This document shows positions 17,395-24,700 of a stretch of 64,000 bases of DNA, piece by piece; the stretch's first letter is position 1, and each line of letters begins with the position of its first letter. Source of the stretch: Paracoccus methylovorus (GTDB taxonomy: Bacteria; Pseudomonadota; Alphaproteobacteria; Rhodobacterales; Rhodobacteraceae); contig NZ_CP070368.1 of assembly GCF_016919705.1 (NCBI RefSeq), forward strand, positions 1,860,001 to 1,924,000. The letters are read 5' to 3'. Position numbers and translations under genes: made by a program. The notes beneath the pieces are model-generated. The model was not told the DNA's origin. It saw only the letters and a program-made list of their open reading frames with translations, and did no database searches.

Positions 17395-18789
17395 ATGACA
17401 AAGGCGCAAATCGGCCTGATCGGCCTTGGCACGATGGGGGCGGCGCTGGCGCTGAACATCGCCGAAAAGGGCTTTCCCATCGCGGTCTGGAACCGCACGA
17501 CCGCGGTCACGCGCCGTTTTCAGGCCGAGGCGGGCGAGCTGGCGGATCGCGTGATACCGACCGAAAGCTTGGCCGATCTGGTTGCTGCCATCGCCCCGCC
17601 CCGCGCCATCATCCTGATGGTTCCCGCAGGTCAGCCGGTCGATGACCAGATCACTGCACTGGCCCCGCTGCTCGACCCCGGGGATTTGCTGGTCGACGCC
17701 GGCAACGCCAATTTCCACGACACCAACCGCCGCACGGCCTCGGACCTGCCGATGCGGTTTCTGGGCATGGGTGTGTCCGGCGGCGAAGAAGGCGCGCGTC
17801 ACGGCCCCGCCATCATGGGCGGCGGGGCGCGTGCCGACTGGGATCGCATCGCCCCGATCATGCAGGCCATCGCTGCCCGCGCCGAGGACGGCACCCCCTG
17901 CGCGACCTGGATGGGCGACGCCGGCGCCGGTCACTTCGTCAAGACCGTCCATAACGGCATCGAATATGCCGACATGCAAATGATCGCCGAGATTTATGGC
18001 CTGATGCGCGACGGCTTGGGCATGGATGCCTCTGGCATCGGCGAGACCTTCGCCCTCTGGAACGAAGGCCCGCTGAAATCCTATCTGATCGAGATTTCGG
18101 CCACCGTCTCGCGCGCCAGCGATCCGCTGACGGGGGCACCGATGCTGGACGTGATCCTCGACGCGGCCGGTCAGAAAGGCACCGGACGCTGGACCGCCGT
18201 CGAGGCGCAGCATCTGGCCGCGCCGATCCCGGTGATCGAAGCGGCAGTGATGGCGCGCAACGTCTCGGCCCGTCTGGATGAACGAAAGGCGGGCGAGGCG
18301 CGGTTCGGCCCCGCCCCCCAGCCGCTGGAACTGGCAACAGCCGAGTTGGAGGCGGCGCTGATCGCCGGCAAGATCCTGTGCTATGCGCAAGGTTTCGCGA
18401 TGATCGAGGCCGCAGGTCGCAATTTCGGCTGGCAGTTGGATCTGCCGGGTATCGCCCGGGTCTGGCGGGCGGGCTGCATCATCCGCTCGGCCATGCTCAA
18501 CGACATGGCAGCGGCCCTGGCCGAGAACCCGGCGCGCAACCTTGTGCTGGCGCCGGCCTTCGCTGAAAGGTTGCAGGCCAGCATCCCGGCCCTGCGGCAG
18601 GTGGTGGCGCAAGGGGTGCTGCACGGTCATGCGCTGCCGGCGCTTGCTTCGGGGCTGAGCTGGTTCGACATGATGCGCACCGGCCGCGGCACGGCAAACA
18701 TGATCCAGGCCCAGCGCGACTTTTTCGGCGCCCACGGGTTCGACCGGCTGGACGGCAGGGACACGCATCACGGTCCTTGGGGGCACTAG
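17395..18789 (+). CDS. gnd: 6-phosphogluconate dehydrogenase, NADP-dependent, decarboxylating
   Basis: 464 residues. The N-terminal Rossmann motif GLGTMGAALALNIAEKG, VDAGNANFHDT, MGVSGGEEGARHGPAIMGGG and KTVHNGIEYADMQMIAE (catalytic Lys and substrate binding) are all present, and the C-terminus FFGAHGFDRLD matches the family. It converts 6-phosphogluconate to ribulose 5-phosphate in the oxidative pentose phosphate pathway. The ATG at 17395 follows GGAGCGGG; the frame opens at 17353 but the extra residues are not family-like. tRNA-Cys lies 177 bp downstream. Confidence 0.95.
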   Translation: MTKAQIGLIGLGTMGAALALNIAEKGFPIAVWNRTTAVTRRFQAEAGELADRVIPTESLADLVAAIAPPRAIILMVPAGQPVDDQITALAPLLDPGDLLVDAGNANFHDTNRRTASDLPMRFLGMGVSGGEEGARHGPAIMGGGARADWDRIAPIMQAIAARAEDGTPCATWMGDAGAGHFVKTVHNGIEYADMQMIAEIYGLMRDGLGMDASGIGETFALWNEGPLKSYLIEISATVSRASDPLTGAPMLDVILDAAGQKGTGRWTAVEAQHLAAPIPVIEAAVMARNVSARLDERKAGEARFGPAPQPLELATAELEAALIAGKILCYAQGFAMIEAAGRNFGWQLDLPGIARVWRAGCIIRSAMLNDMAAALAENPARNLVLAPAFAERLQASIPALRQVVAQGVLHGHALPALASGLSWFDMMRTGRGTANMIQAQRDFFGAHGFDRLDGRDTHHGPWGH

Positions 18790-18966
18790 GCAGGCAGGCT
18801 GACGTCGGACTTACAGAGCCAAATGCCGGGTGATAGCCCGCCTCGGTTACTCCCCGCCGCCCGGACAAGCGATTCCGCGTCCAAGGCGATTTCTGGGGAA
18901 AGCACCGGGCAAAGCAACAACCCCCTTGACCGCGCCGGACGAAAACCCTAGCAAACGCGAGGCTCC

Positions 18967-19040
18967 GGCGGGTTGGCGGAGAGGTTACGCAGCGGATTGC
19001 AAATCCGTGAAGACCGGTTCGATTCCGGTACCCGCCTCCA
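18967..19040 (+). tRNA. tRNA-Cys (anticodon GCA), integration site
   Basis: Acceptor GGCGGGT/ACCCGCC, anticodon loop with GCA (GATTGCAAATC), T arm GGTTCGATTCC, and encoded TCCA. Its last 47 bases are repeated at 23478-23524, and an integrase gene begins 75 bp downstream, so an element has inserted at its 3' end while restoring the tRNA. Confidence 0.97.
18994..19040 (+). repeat. attL: 3' end of tRNA-Cys
   Basis: 47 bp starting GGATTGCAAATCC and ending GCCTCCA, identical to 23478-23524 with divergence immediately on both sides. It covers the anticodon stem to the CCA end, the typical target for tyrosine recombinases. Confidence 0.9.
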
Positions 19041-19114
19041 AATCTTTTCAATAGCTTGCGCCATATCTGGCTTTCCCCTCATTCCGGCGTTTACAGTAGC
19101 GTTTACAATTTTGT

Positions 19115-20182
19115 TCACTTTGTGCCCCCTTTCGACTGGGCGAGCTTGACCAGAATGCCGTCCGATTCATCGGGCGAAACGCGGGCGTAATGCTCGATCA
19201 CAGCCGCCGCGTAGCGGACCGACCAGCCCATGTGCGAGGCGATATGCGCCAGTTCCAGCCCCGCGTTTAGCAGGCGAGTTGCGGCCGTCCCGCGCGTGTC
19301 TTGCAAGCGCAGATCGTACCCAATCGCTTCGGGCGTCAGCCCCGCCTTGTTGCGCCAGTAGCGCAAGCTGTCCGAAGCGTGGCGGCCAGTCATCGGCCGC
19401 CCGCGATCACTGACTAGGATCAACATGCGGTCGGCCGGCGTGGCGTCGATCAGCGCGGCCATGGCCGGCGTGACTGGAATCGTGGCGGTGCGATTACGCT
19501 TGTTCGTCCTGATGCGAATGCGGCGCCCCTGTGGCGTCTTCTCGATCTGGTTGCGATGCAGGCGCACTAGGTCGGCAGGCCGCAGCCCGGTTTCGCATCC
19601 AGCCGTGAGGATGCGCTGCACCCACTCTGGCGCATGGGCACAGACCGTCTCGCGCTGCGCGGGGGTCCACACGATTTCCGAACGGTCGACCTCATAGACC
19701 TTCCGAAAGTCGCCGCAGTAGTGCATCCGGATCTTGCCGGCGTCCTTCCATGCCCAATTGAGCATCCGCGTCACCACGGTGCCGGCATAGTCGTACTGCC
19801 GTGGCGAATGCGCCCATTGCTTGCGCCACTCGTTGACCTCGCCCCGCGCTTCGGGCTCCTCGAACATCGCGGCGGGATCGTCCTTGAACGCCGCCGAGAA
19901 GCGCAGCGCCCACAGGCGATAATCCTGCCGAGTGCGCTCGCCCTTGGGCATTTCCGCGCTCGACAGAAAGTCGTCAACCATCTGGACGGTCATGTAATGC
20001 GCCGGCTTGGGACGCGCGGTGGCGTCTGCAAAAGCCACGAAGAAAGCCGGATCGTTCGGAAAGCGGGCGGTATCCTCCCAGAACTTCGGACCGCCGCGCC
20101 AGGCGTAGAAATGAAACTTCGCGCCAGCTTTGGTGACGCGACGGACGCGATGGGCACCCTTCGGCAGGTTAGATCGAGGCAT
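19115..20182 (-). CDS. Tyrosine-type phage integrase
   Basis: 355 residues from the ATG at 20182. The C-terminal catalytic domain shows TGLRPADLVRL (first Arg), a box II region LQDTRGTAATRLL in which the usual His before the second Arg is Gln, SHMGW and the nucleophile Tyr in EHYARV. The N-terminal 170 residues form the core-binding part. It should catalyse integration and excision at tRNA-Cys, whose end lies 75 bp away. The start overlaps the stop of the small DNA-binding protein gene by 14 bp, so the two are co-translated. Confidence 0.92.
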   Translation of the reverse strand: MPRSNLPKGAHRVRRVTKAGAKFHFYAWRGGPKFWEDTARFPNDPAFFVAFADATARPKPAHYMTVQMVDDFLSSAEMPKGERTRQDYRLWALRFSAAFKDDPAAMFEEPEARGEVNEWRKQWAHSPRQYDYAGTVVTRMLNWAWKDAGKIRMHYCGDFRKVYEVDRSEIVWTPAQRETVCAHAPEWVQRILTAGCETGLRPADLVRLHRNQIEKTPQGRRIRIRTNKRNRTATIPVTPAMAALIDATPADRMLILVSDRGRPMTGRHASDSLRYWRNKAGLTPEAIGYDLRLQDTRGTAATRLLNAGLELAHIASHMGWSVRYAAAVIEHYARVSPDESDGILVKLAQSKGGTK

Positions 20183-20450
20183 TGCGCGCCCTCCGTTGCG
20201 ACACCAGCGACGGGGCACCATCGGGGCCGCGCGACGGCGTGAGGATCTCCATGCCCTGAGCTGCGTCAAGACGCTGACGGACGTGCTTGGGATCGAACCA
20301 TCCGGGGCGCCCCGGTACATGCCGCAGGCCGAGTTTCGCGCAGAAATTGCGAAAGGCGCTATTCGCGCCGGCATAGCCCCATTCCTCGGCCAGATCCTCG
20401 GCGCGGATCAGGCCAATCATCTGCCTAAATTGAGAAGGTAGCACGGCCAT
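20169..20450 (-). CDS. Small DNA-binding protein (excisionase/regulator-like)
   Basis: 93 residues from the ATG at 20450 (an ATG at 20459 is also possible). The N-terminal half AVLPSQFRQMIGLIRAEDLAEEWG suggests a helix-turn-helix of the kind that reads a target in small phage regulators and excisionases, followed by FRNFCAKLGLRHVPGRPGWFD, typical of MerR/AlpA-like recognition folds. It is directly upstream of and overlaps the integrase gene, the usual place for an excisionase. The reading frame is open through the opposite protease gene by chance, so this is not the end of a longer protein. Confidence 0.7.
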   Translation of the reverse strand: MAVLPSQFRQMIGLIRAEDLAEEWGYAGANSAFRNFCAKLGLRHVPGRPGWFDPKHVRQRLDAAQGMEILTPSRGPDGAPSLVSQRRARNASI

Positions 20451-20467
20451 GTCTCTCATATTCCGTT

Positions 20468-21085
20468 TTAGTGGGCCGGGGTGGATGCAGCTGTCTCTCC
20501 AGCCCAGCCATTGCGGGCGGCGCGCCGCAGAAGCTGGGCCGGCGCCGATTTGAAGCGGGTGTAATCGAAGGCGGCGACAGCCTTCGCCCGCTCGCCTTCG
20601 CCGGTGATTTCGTCGCAGAAATTCAGCGCCAGCGCCTCCTCTGCGTTCATCCAACTCTCGGCATCCATCCACGCGCGAATGCGGCTCAGCGGGTGGCCGG
20701 TGCAGCGCGAATAGGCCGCCGCATAGGTATCCGCTATCTTGTCCAGCGTAGTTGCCTCCCCGCGCAACTCGTCGGCAGTGCCGAAGGCCAGCGCGGCGGG
20801 GTTGTGGATCATCAGCAGTGCTGCCGAGTGCATGGCGATATGCGCAGCCTCCATCAGCAGCAGCGAAGCGGCGGAGGCGGCAATCCCCAGAACCTCGGCA
20901 CGCACCGTGCCGTGCTGGCCGATCAGCGCCATCATCGCCGCGCCTTCGGCCGCGTGTCCGCCGAAGGAATTGACCGTGACGCGAACCGGCTCGCCGGCAT
21001 GTTGCTCGAGAAAGGCGCCAAGCGCAGTGGCGGTATTCTCGCCCTCGCCAAGCCGCGGTAATTTCAGCCACCAGCTTTTGCGCAA
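20468..21085 (-). CDS. ClpP-like prohead protease (N-terminally truncated?)
   Basis: 205 residues with the crotonase/ClpP fold motifs of phage head-maturation proteases: VRVTVNSFGGHAAEGAAM, the GIAASAASLLLMEA nucleophile Ser region and the HNPAALAFG His region. These enzymes cleave scaffold or capsid precursors. Typical members start about 15-25 residues earlier with an IYGxI strand, which is missing here; the chain begins abruptly inside the end of the capsid-like frame. In phages the protease normally precedes the capsid gene, here it follows it. Confidence 0.75.
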   Translation of the reverse strand: MRKSWWLKLPRLGEGENTATALGAFLEQHAGEPVRVTVNSFGGHAAEGAAMMALIGQHGTVRAEVLGIAASAASLLLMEAAHIAMHSAALLMIHNPAALAFGTADELRGEATTLDKIADTYAAAYSRCTGHPLSRIRAWMDAESWMNAEEALALNFCDEITGEGERAKAVAAFDYTRFKSAPAQLLRRAARNGWAGETAASTPAH

Positions 21086-22265
21086 CGGTCTCCAATTCAG
21101 GCGGCACGATCAGCAGCGCTGGCTGCACCTGAATCGCCTCACCCGAAAGACCCTTCTGCCGGCGCATCGCCACGCGCGCGGCCGAGAGGGTTTCGATGCT
21201 CAGTGCCCCGCCAGCCGTCGGCCGGTTTCCGTGGTCGGCATGGAAGAGCGTACGACCATCCGAGAGGGCCGGCCCCGCCCCGCCGTTCTTCTCCAGTAAA
21301 CCAGCAAACAGCCGCGCCTCAGTCAGCGCGGCACCCTGCCCAAACAGGCGCGAGCTCTGGTCAAAGCTGCCCAGATCGTCATTTACCAACGCCTGCCGAG
21401 TCAGGCCGAAGATCTTGCCATAGGTCTCTACGGCAAAGGCCTCCCCCGCATCGTTGATCACGCCGGCAGTAAACTCACCGCCTTCATTCACTTTGCCGAG
21501 TTCAACACCGCCTGAGACGCGCACGGTATTGATGGGGCGGAAGTCGGGTGCCGAAACTTGCCGCGACGCCTTCTTGATCTGCGATTCGGATGCCTCATAG
21601 GCGTTCAGCAGAACCTTGTTCGAGGCGATCGCCAGGGCGAAGCGGAAATCATCAGTGCTCATTGCTCCTGCAACCATCATGGTGCCCGTGCGCCGGGTCG
21701 CGTAATTGCCGCCATTGGACAGGTGCGCCATCTCATCCAGACGCATTGCCGCATATTGACGGCCATGGGTCGGGATATGGCCGGCCTGCATACGCGCCAA
21801 CAGCCCGTCTGCCATCGACTCCGCGCGGCTGGGCATCGCATGGCGACTATCGGCACGCGCCGGCACGATCAGCCCGGCAACATCGAACTGGCTCGGGTAG
21901 ACGCGCCCGGGCGGCTCTGCAGCGGCCATAATGACCTGCGTCTCTTCACCTGCCGCCGTGGCAATGGCTTGGGTGCGGGCAGCACTGTCTTCGCCCGTGA
22001 TTGCGGCCCCGGCCTTGAGAGCGTGTCGAGTGATCCGCAGCATTGCCGCCTGATCGAGCCGGCCAGAACTCACGAAGGGCTGGGTCATCTCATGAAGCTG
22101 GGCGAGACCCTGTGCTGTCGCCTCGGCGGTGGCGGAGGTCACGCCTGCCTCGGCCATCAGGTCGGCATACTGCGCCGGGATGCCGGCCTTGCGGACTGCC
22201 AGACGCATCTGCGCCAAGTGACGTGCGGACGGTTGCGCCGCGTCGGGTTTCAGATTGTCGAACAT
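21054..22265 (-). CDS. Phage major capsid-like protein, C-terminus missing
   Basis: The frame from the ATG at 22265 resembles the C-terminal part of ClpP/major-capsid fusion proteins: an N-terminal delta-like helical region (1-130) and an HK97-like body with DFRPINTVRVSGG, GGEFTAGVINDAGE, YGKIFGLTRQALVNDDLG, LFHADHGN and LLIVPPELE. Recognisable capsid sequence stops near residue 404 (base 21054), where full proteins have some 60 more residues. The frame continues without a stop through the protease gene to 20169, but in the wrong phase. It is probably a fragment or a fusion product and may not assemble. Confidence 0.65.
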
Positions 22266-22454
22266 GGATTTTCCTTTGCTTTCGACGTTGAGCAGATCGG
22301 CCGCCCTTCCGGTCCCGCACGGGACAACAACAACAGCAAGTACAATATCAATGCGGTATTAAATTACCTCTTTCATCTGTAACGGGGCGCGAATGACCCC
22401 CGTGCGGTCCTTTAGGGGGAAGGACCCGCCGGGGAGTGCGAGGGGTTGGACCGG

Positions 22455-23336
22455 TCATGGGCTGAGCCCCGCTCGCCGCATCTGATCGGTCGTCACCAGC
22501 CCGTTCTTGAGCATGCAGCTGGCCAGCGCCGGATTGATGGCCGAAGGTGGCACGTAGCGCCCGGATTTGATCTTGTTGGCCCAGAAGACCGCAGCCCTTG
22601 CATCGCTGCCTTCGACCGATTGAGGCAATGGCTCGCCCGGAAAGTCGCGCCAACGCTGGTTCTCAAGCCAGGTGGTGGAATAGGCGACGTACATCGCCTT
22701 GTTGCCAGCGTTCTCGGCCGCGTAGCGTTCGGCTGCTTGGATAATCCGCTTGGGATCTTCCCCAGCCTCCACCGCATCAGCAAAGAGCTTGGCAGAAGCC
22801 TCTCGGTCACGAGGCCGAGGATGGGCTTTCCAGAGGGTTTGAAAGTCCGCCGAGTTGTGTGCGGCGCTGGCGCCGCCAACACAAGGTTCTCTTAAAGGTT
22901 CTCTTACAAGGTTAGTGTCGGAATTTCCGACACGGCTTTCCGGGTAAATCCGACACGGCTCTGCCGGAATTTCCGACACGGGTTTTTCGGCCCGAGTCGG
23001 GATTTCCGACACGGCTTTTTCCTCCCCATTCGAGGGCTGCGAACCGCCGTCGCTCGTCGCGAAATCATCCTCAAAGGCGAGCTTATATCTGGTCGGGCGC
23101 TGGCGCTTCGTCACCGGATCGACCGAGCGCACTCGACGGATCAGGCCACGAGCTTCCAACAGCTTCAGGTGTTCGTTCACCGTGTCTCGGTGGATCTCGC
23201 ATACTGCAGACAGATAGGCTTGGGACGGAAAGCAGCCATAGACGGGATTGTGACAGTCGGCCAAGGCGAGCAGAACCAGCTTCGCTGTTCCCACGCCGCG
23301 CTGCTTGAAGGCCCACGAGGTGGCGTCATGGCTCAT
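22455..23336 (-). CDS. Phage-type replication initiator with internal origin
   Basis: 293 residues. The N-terminal 85 residues are a winged-helix domain (TAKLVLLALADCHN, then SAVCEIHRDTVNEHLKLLEARGLIRRV), as in lambda O and other helix-turn-helix replication proteins. Residues 105-150 are a low-complexity linker with repeated SEIP units, produced by DNA iterons, and the C-terminal 110 residues are a separate helical domain (DFQTLWKAHPRPRDREASAKLF onward) that could recruit a helicase loader. Gene O of lambda has the same plan: DNA-binding part, origin iterons, helicase-recruiting part. Function is inferred from this plan, not shown. Confidence 0.7.
   Translation of the reverse strand: MSHDATSWAFKQRGVGTAKLVLLALADCHNPVYGCFPSQAYLSAVCEIHRDTVNEHLKLLEARGLIRRVRSVDPVTKRQRPTRYKLAFEDDFATSDGGSQPSNGEEKAVSEIPTRAEKPVSEIPAEPCRIYPESRVGNSDTNLVREPLREPCVGGASAAHNSADFQTLWKAHPRPRDREASAKLFADAVEAGEDPKRIIQAAERYAAENAGNKAMYVAYSTTWLENQRWRDFPGEPLPQSVEGSDARAAVFWANKIKSGRYVPPSAINPALASCMLKNGLVTTDQMRRAGLSP
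22883..23016. other. Candidate replication origin: four 18-bp iterons and tandem 12-mers
   Basis: Plus-strand iterons GGAATTTCCGACACGGCT at 22920-22937, 22943-22960, 22966-22983 and 22999-23016 (variants at 1-4 positions), spaced 23, 23 and 33 bp. Beside them are two abutting copies of AAGGTTCTCTTA (22883-22894 and 22895-22906) and a partial third. All are inside the initiator gene, between its two domains. The first iteron is part of a near-perfect palindrome starting at 22916. Confidence 0.65.
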
Positions 23337-23477
23337 GCCGGCACCACATCAGCAACAGAAATGCGGCCAGCGGCGCAGTCCGAACGGTTTACGACCGCAG
23401 CATAAGTCTTTGATTTATGAGCGTGAACAAAGCAGGGGCGTTTACAAAGATTTCTAGTATTTTCAAGGTTAGGAGAA

Positions 23478-23524
23478 GGATTGCAAATCCGTGAAGACCG
23501 GTTCGATTCCGGTACCCGCCTCCA
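23478..23524 (+). repeat. attR: duplicate of the tRNA-Cys 3' end
   Basis: Exact copy of 18994-19040. The preceding sequence does not continue the tRNA, so this is not a second tRNA gene but the far end of the integrated element. Confidence 0.9.
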
Positions 23525-23648
23525 TAATCTCCATGAGATGTATGAAAATACCGTAAAATTTTAACCGTTTCTGCTCCAACCCACCAAAGAACCCGCCGTC
23601 TTTGGATTGACTGAATGCGACAGATTCAACGGTAAGATGCTCCGTCCA

Positions 23649-24269
23649 TCATGCGCTCATGGCCAGCGGACGGTGGTTTTGCAGGTGGCGCAGGCCGAGC
23701 TTGCGGGCCTGGCGGCCGGAGGGCAGATAGCGCGCCGGCTCCGGGACATGATCGGGATCCGCCAGTTGCGGGAACAACGCGAAGATTTCCTCGACCGCCG
23801 CCTTGCCCACGGATTTCAGCGCCTCGGGGCCGGTATAGAGCGATTCCGTCTCAGCCCCGTTCGACACCACCACCTCATGCCGGTCGAACAGCATGTGGAA
23901 ATAGGTGACCTCTGAAACATCCGTGGCGATGTCGAAGCCATCCAGTTGCAGAAGTTGCTTGGCGGCGACCAGCACCTCGGATGCTCCGAACATCTTCTGG
24001 GCGATCTTCGAGCGCACCAGCACCCGGTGCTGCGGCGAAACCAGCAGGTCCTGTCGTGGTGCATCCGGCCCCAGCGCCCCGGCCTTGACACGGATCGGCT
24101 GCAGCTTCGGCATGGCGGCCAATTCCGCCGCACCCAGCTTTTGCGAACCGATCCAGCGCACCGGCTGCAGGCCGTTGTCTCGGGTCTGCACCAGATCGCC
24201 AACGCCGATCTGCTCGATCGGCACTTCGCCATCTGCCGTCAGGATTAGCGTTCCCGCGATGAAACACAC
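23649..24269 (-). CDS. Hint-domain protein, 5'-truncated
   Basis: 206 residues opening almost at the Hint catalytic Cys (CFIAGTLILTADGEVPIEQI), with LVSPQHRVLV, the VVVSNGAETESLYTG segment and the family C-terminus. Hint (hedgehog/intein) proteins of Rhodobacteraceae usually have an N-terminal part of 100 residues or more and are thought to self-process. Here the first usable start is GTG at 24269, directly at the Hint boundary, and the DNA just upstream looks like a fragment of an IS5-type transposase. The gene is therefore probably a remnant, perhaps still translated. Confidence 0.75.
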   Translation of the reverse strand: MCFIAGTLILTADGEVPIEQIGVGDLVQTRDNGLQPVRWIGSQKLGAAELAAMPKLQPIRVKAGALGPDAPRQDLLVSPQHRVLVRSKIAQKMFGASEVLVAAKQLLQLDGFDIATDVSEVTYFHMLFDRHEVVVSNGAETESLYTGPEALKSVGKAAVEEIFALFPQLADPDHVPEPARYLPSGRQARKLGLRHLQNHRPLAMSA

Positions 24270-24400
24270 GACAAGACCCTCTACAACCGCTGGAAACGGT
24301 GGAGCGAAAAGAGAGTGTTCGCCCAGATGAGGATGGTCTATGCCTTAGCTCCGGCGACGTTTGGACTGCTGCGCTCAAGTGGAGGGAACAATGCATCCGA
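24264..24400 (+). pseudogene. IS5-family transposase fragment
   Basis: The plus-strand frame starting near 24267 reads DKTLYNRWKRWSEKRVFAQM, closely resembling the TLYNRWKRW(S)..GVFA segment of IS5-family transposases. Similarity fades after about 20 residues and no other transposase motif or inverted repeat is visible. It abuts the truncated end of the Hint gene and probably marks the event that cut it. The remaining bases to 24700 hold nothing recognisable. Confidence 0.45.
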
Positions 24401-24700
24401 TACGCTGTTCCTCTGCCGCCGCCATTCAGCTGGCCGCGATCAGTTGCATGCCTGCCGGGCGGGGCCTGACTTCGGGTTGTCCAGACCAAAGGTAAACAGG
24501 GTCGGGAACGTGCTGAGAATGCAGCGCGGCACCCGGATCGTGGACGGTCAGGTCATTGTCACGCGCAAAGCAGCACTCCCGGAAACTGCCGTTCGGACGC
24601 GATGCTTCGAAATTCGCGTGGGAATGATATCCTTGTCGCACCGGTCTGGATGCCTCGCATGAACTCGGACACGTCGGATGCACCCCATGTCGGGTCTGCA

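Larger units (their letters stand above)
18994..23524. mobile_element. Small integrated element at tRNA-Cys (phage satellite or prophage remnant)
   Basis: A 4.5-kb segment between two exact 47-bp repeats of the tRNA-Cys 3' end. All five genes point toward the tRNA: replication initiator, capsid fragment, ClpP-like prohead protease, small DNA-binding protein and integrase. It has no portal, terminase, tail or lysis genes. The size, att repeats and integrase next to the tRNA support an integrative element; the incomplete capsid/protease pair suggests either decay or a satellite that uses a helper phage. Which of these it is remains undecided. Confidence 0.85.

Noticed and set aside
15783..17510. 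575-codon minus-strand frame opposite the CFA synthase gene
   Set aside because: Antisense shadow; the plus strand carries all motifs and a good ribosome-binding site.
17305..18786. 493-codon minus-strand frame opposite gnd
   Set aside because: It mirrors a clear gnd gene and has no family features; high G+C yields long antisense frames.
20169..22265. A single 698-codon frame covering capsid, protease and small DNA-binding protein regions
   Set aside because: Only the first 404 and the last 93 codons look like protein; the middle is the protease gene read in the wrong frame. Absence of stops in this G+C-rich DNA is chance.
22920..23016. A short CRISPR array
   Set aside because: Repeats are 18 bp with 5-bp and 15-bp spacers inside a gene; they fit origin iterons and not CRISPR.
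23478..23524. A second tRNA-Cys gene
   Set aside because: Only the 3' 47 bases are present and no acceptor or D arm precedes them; it is an attachment site.
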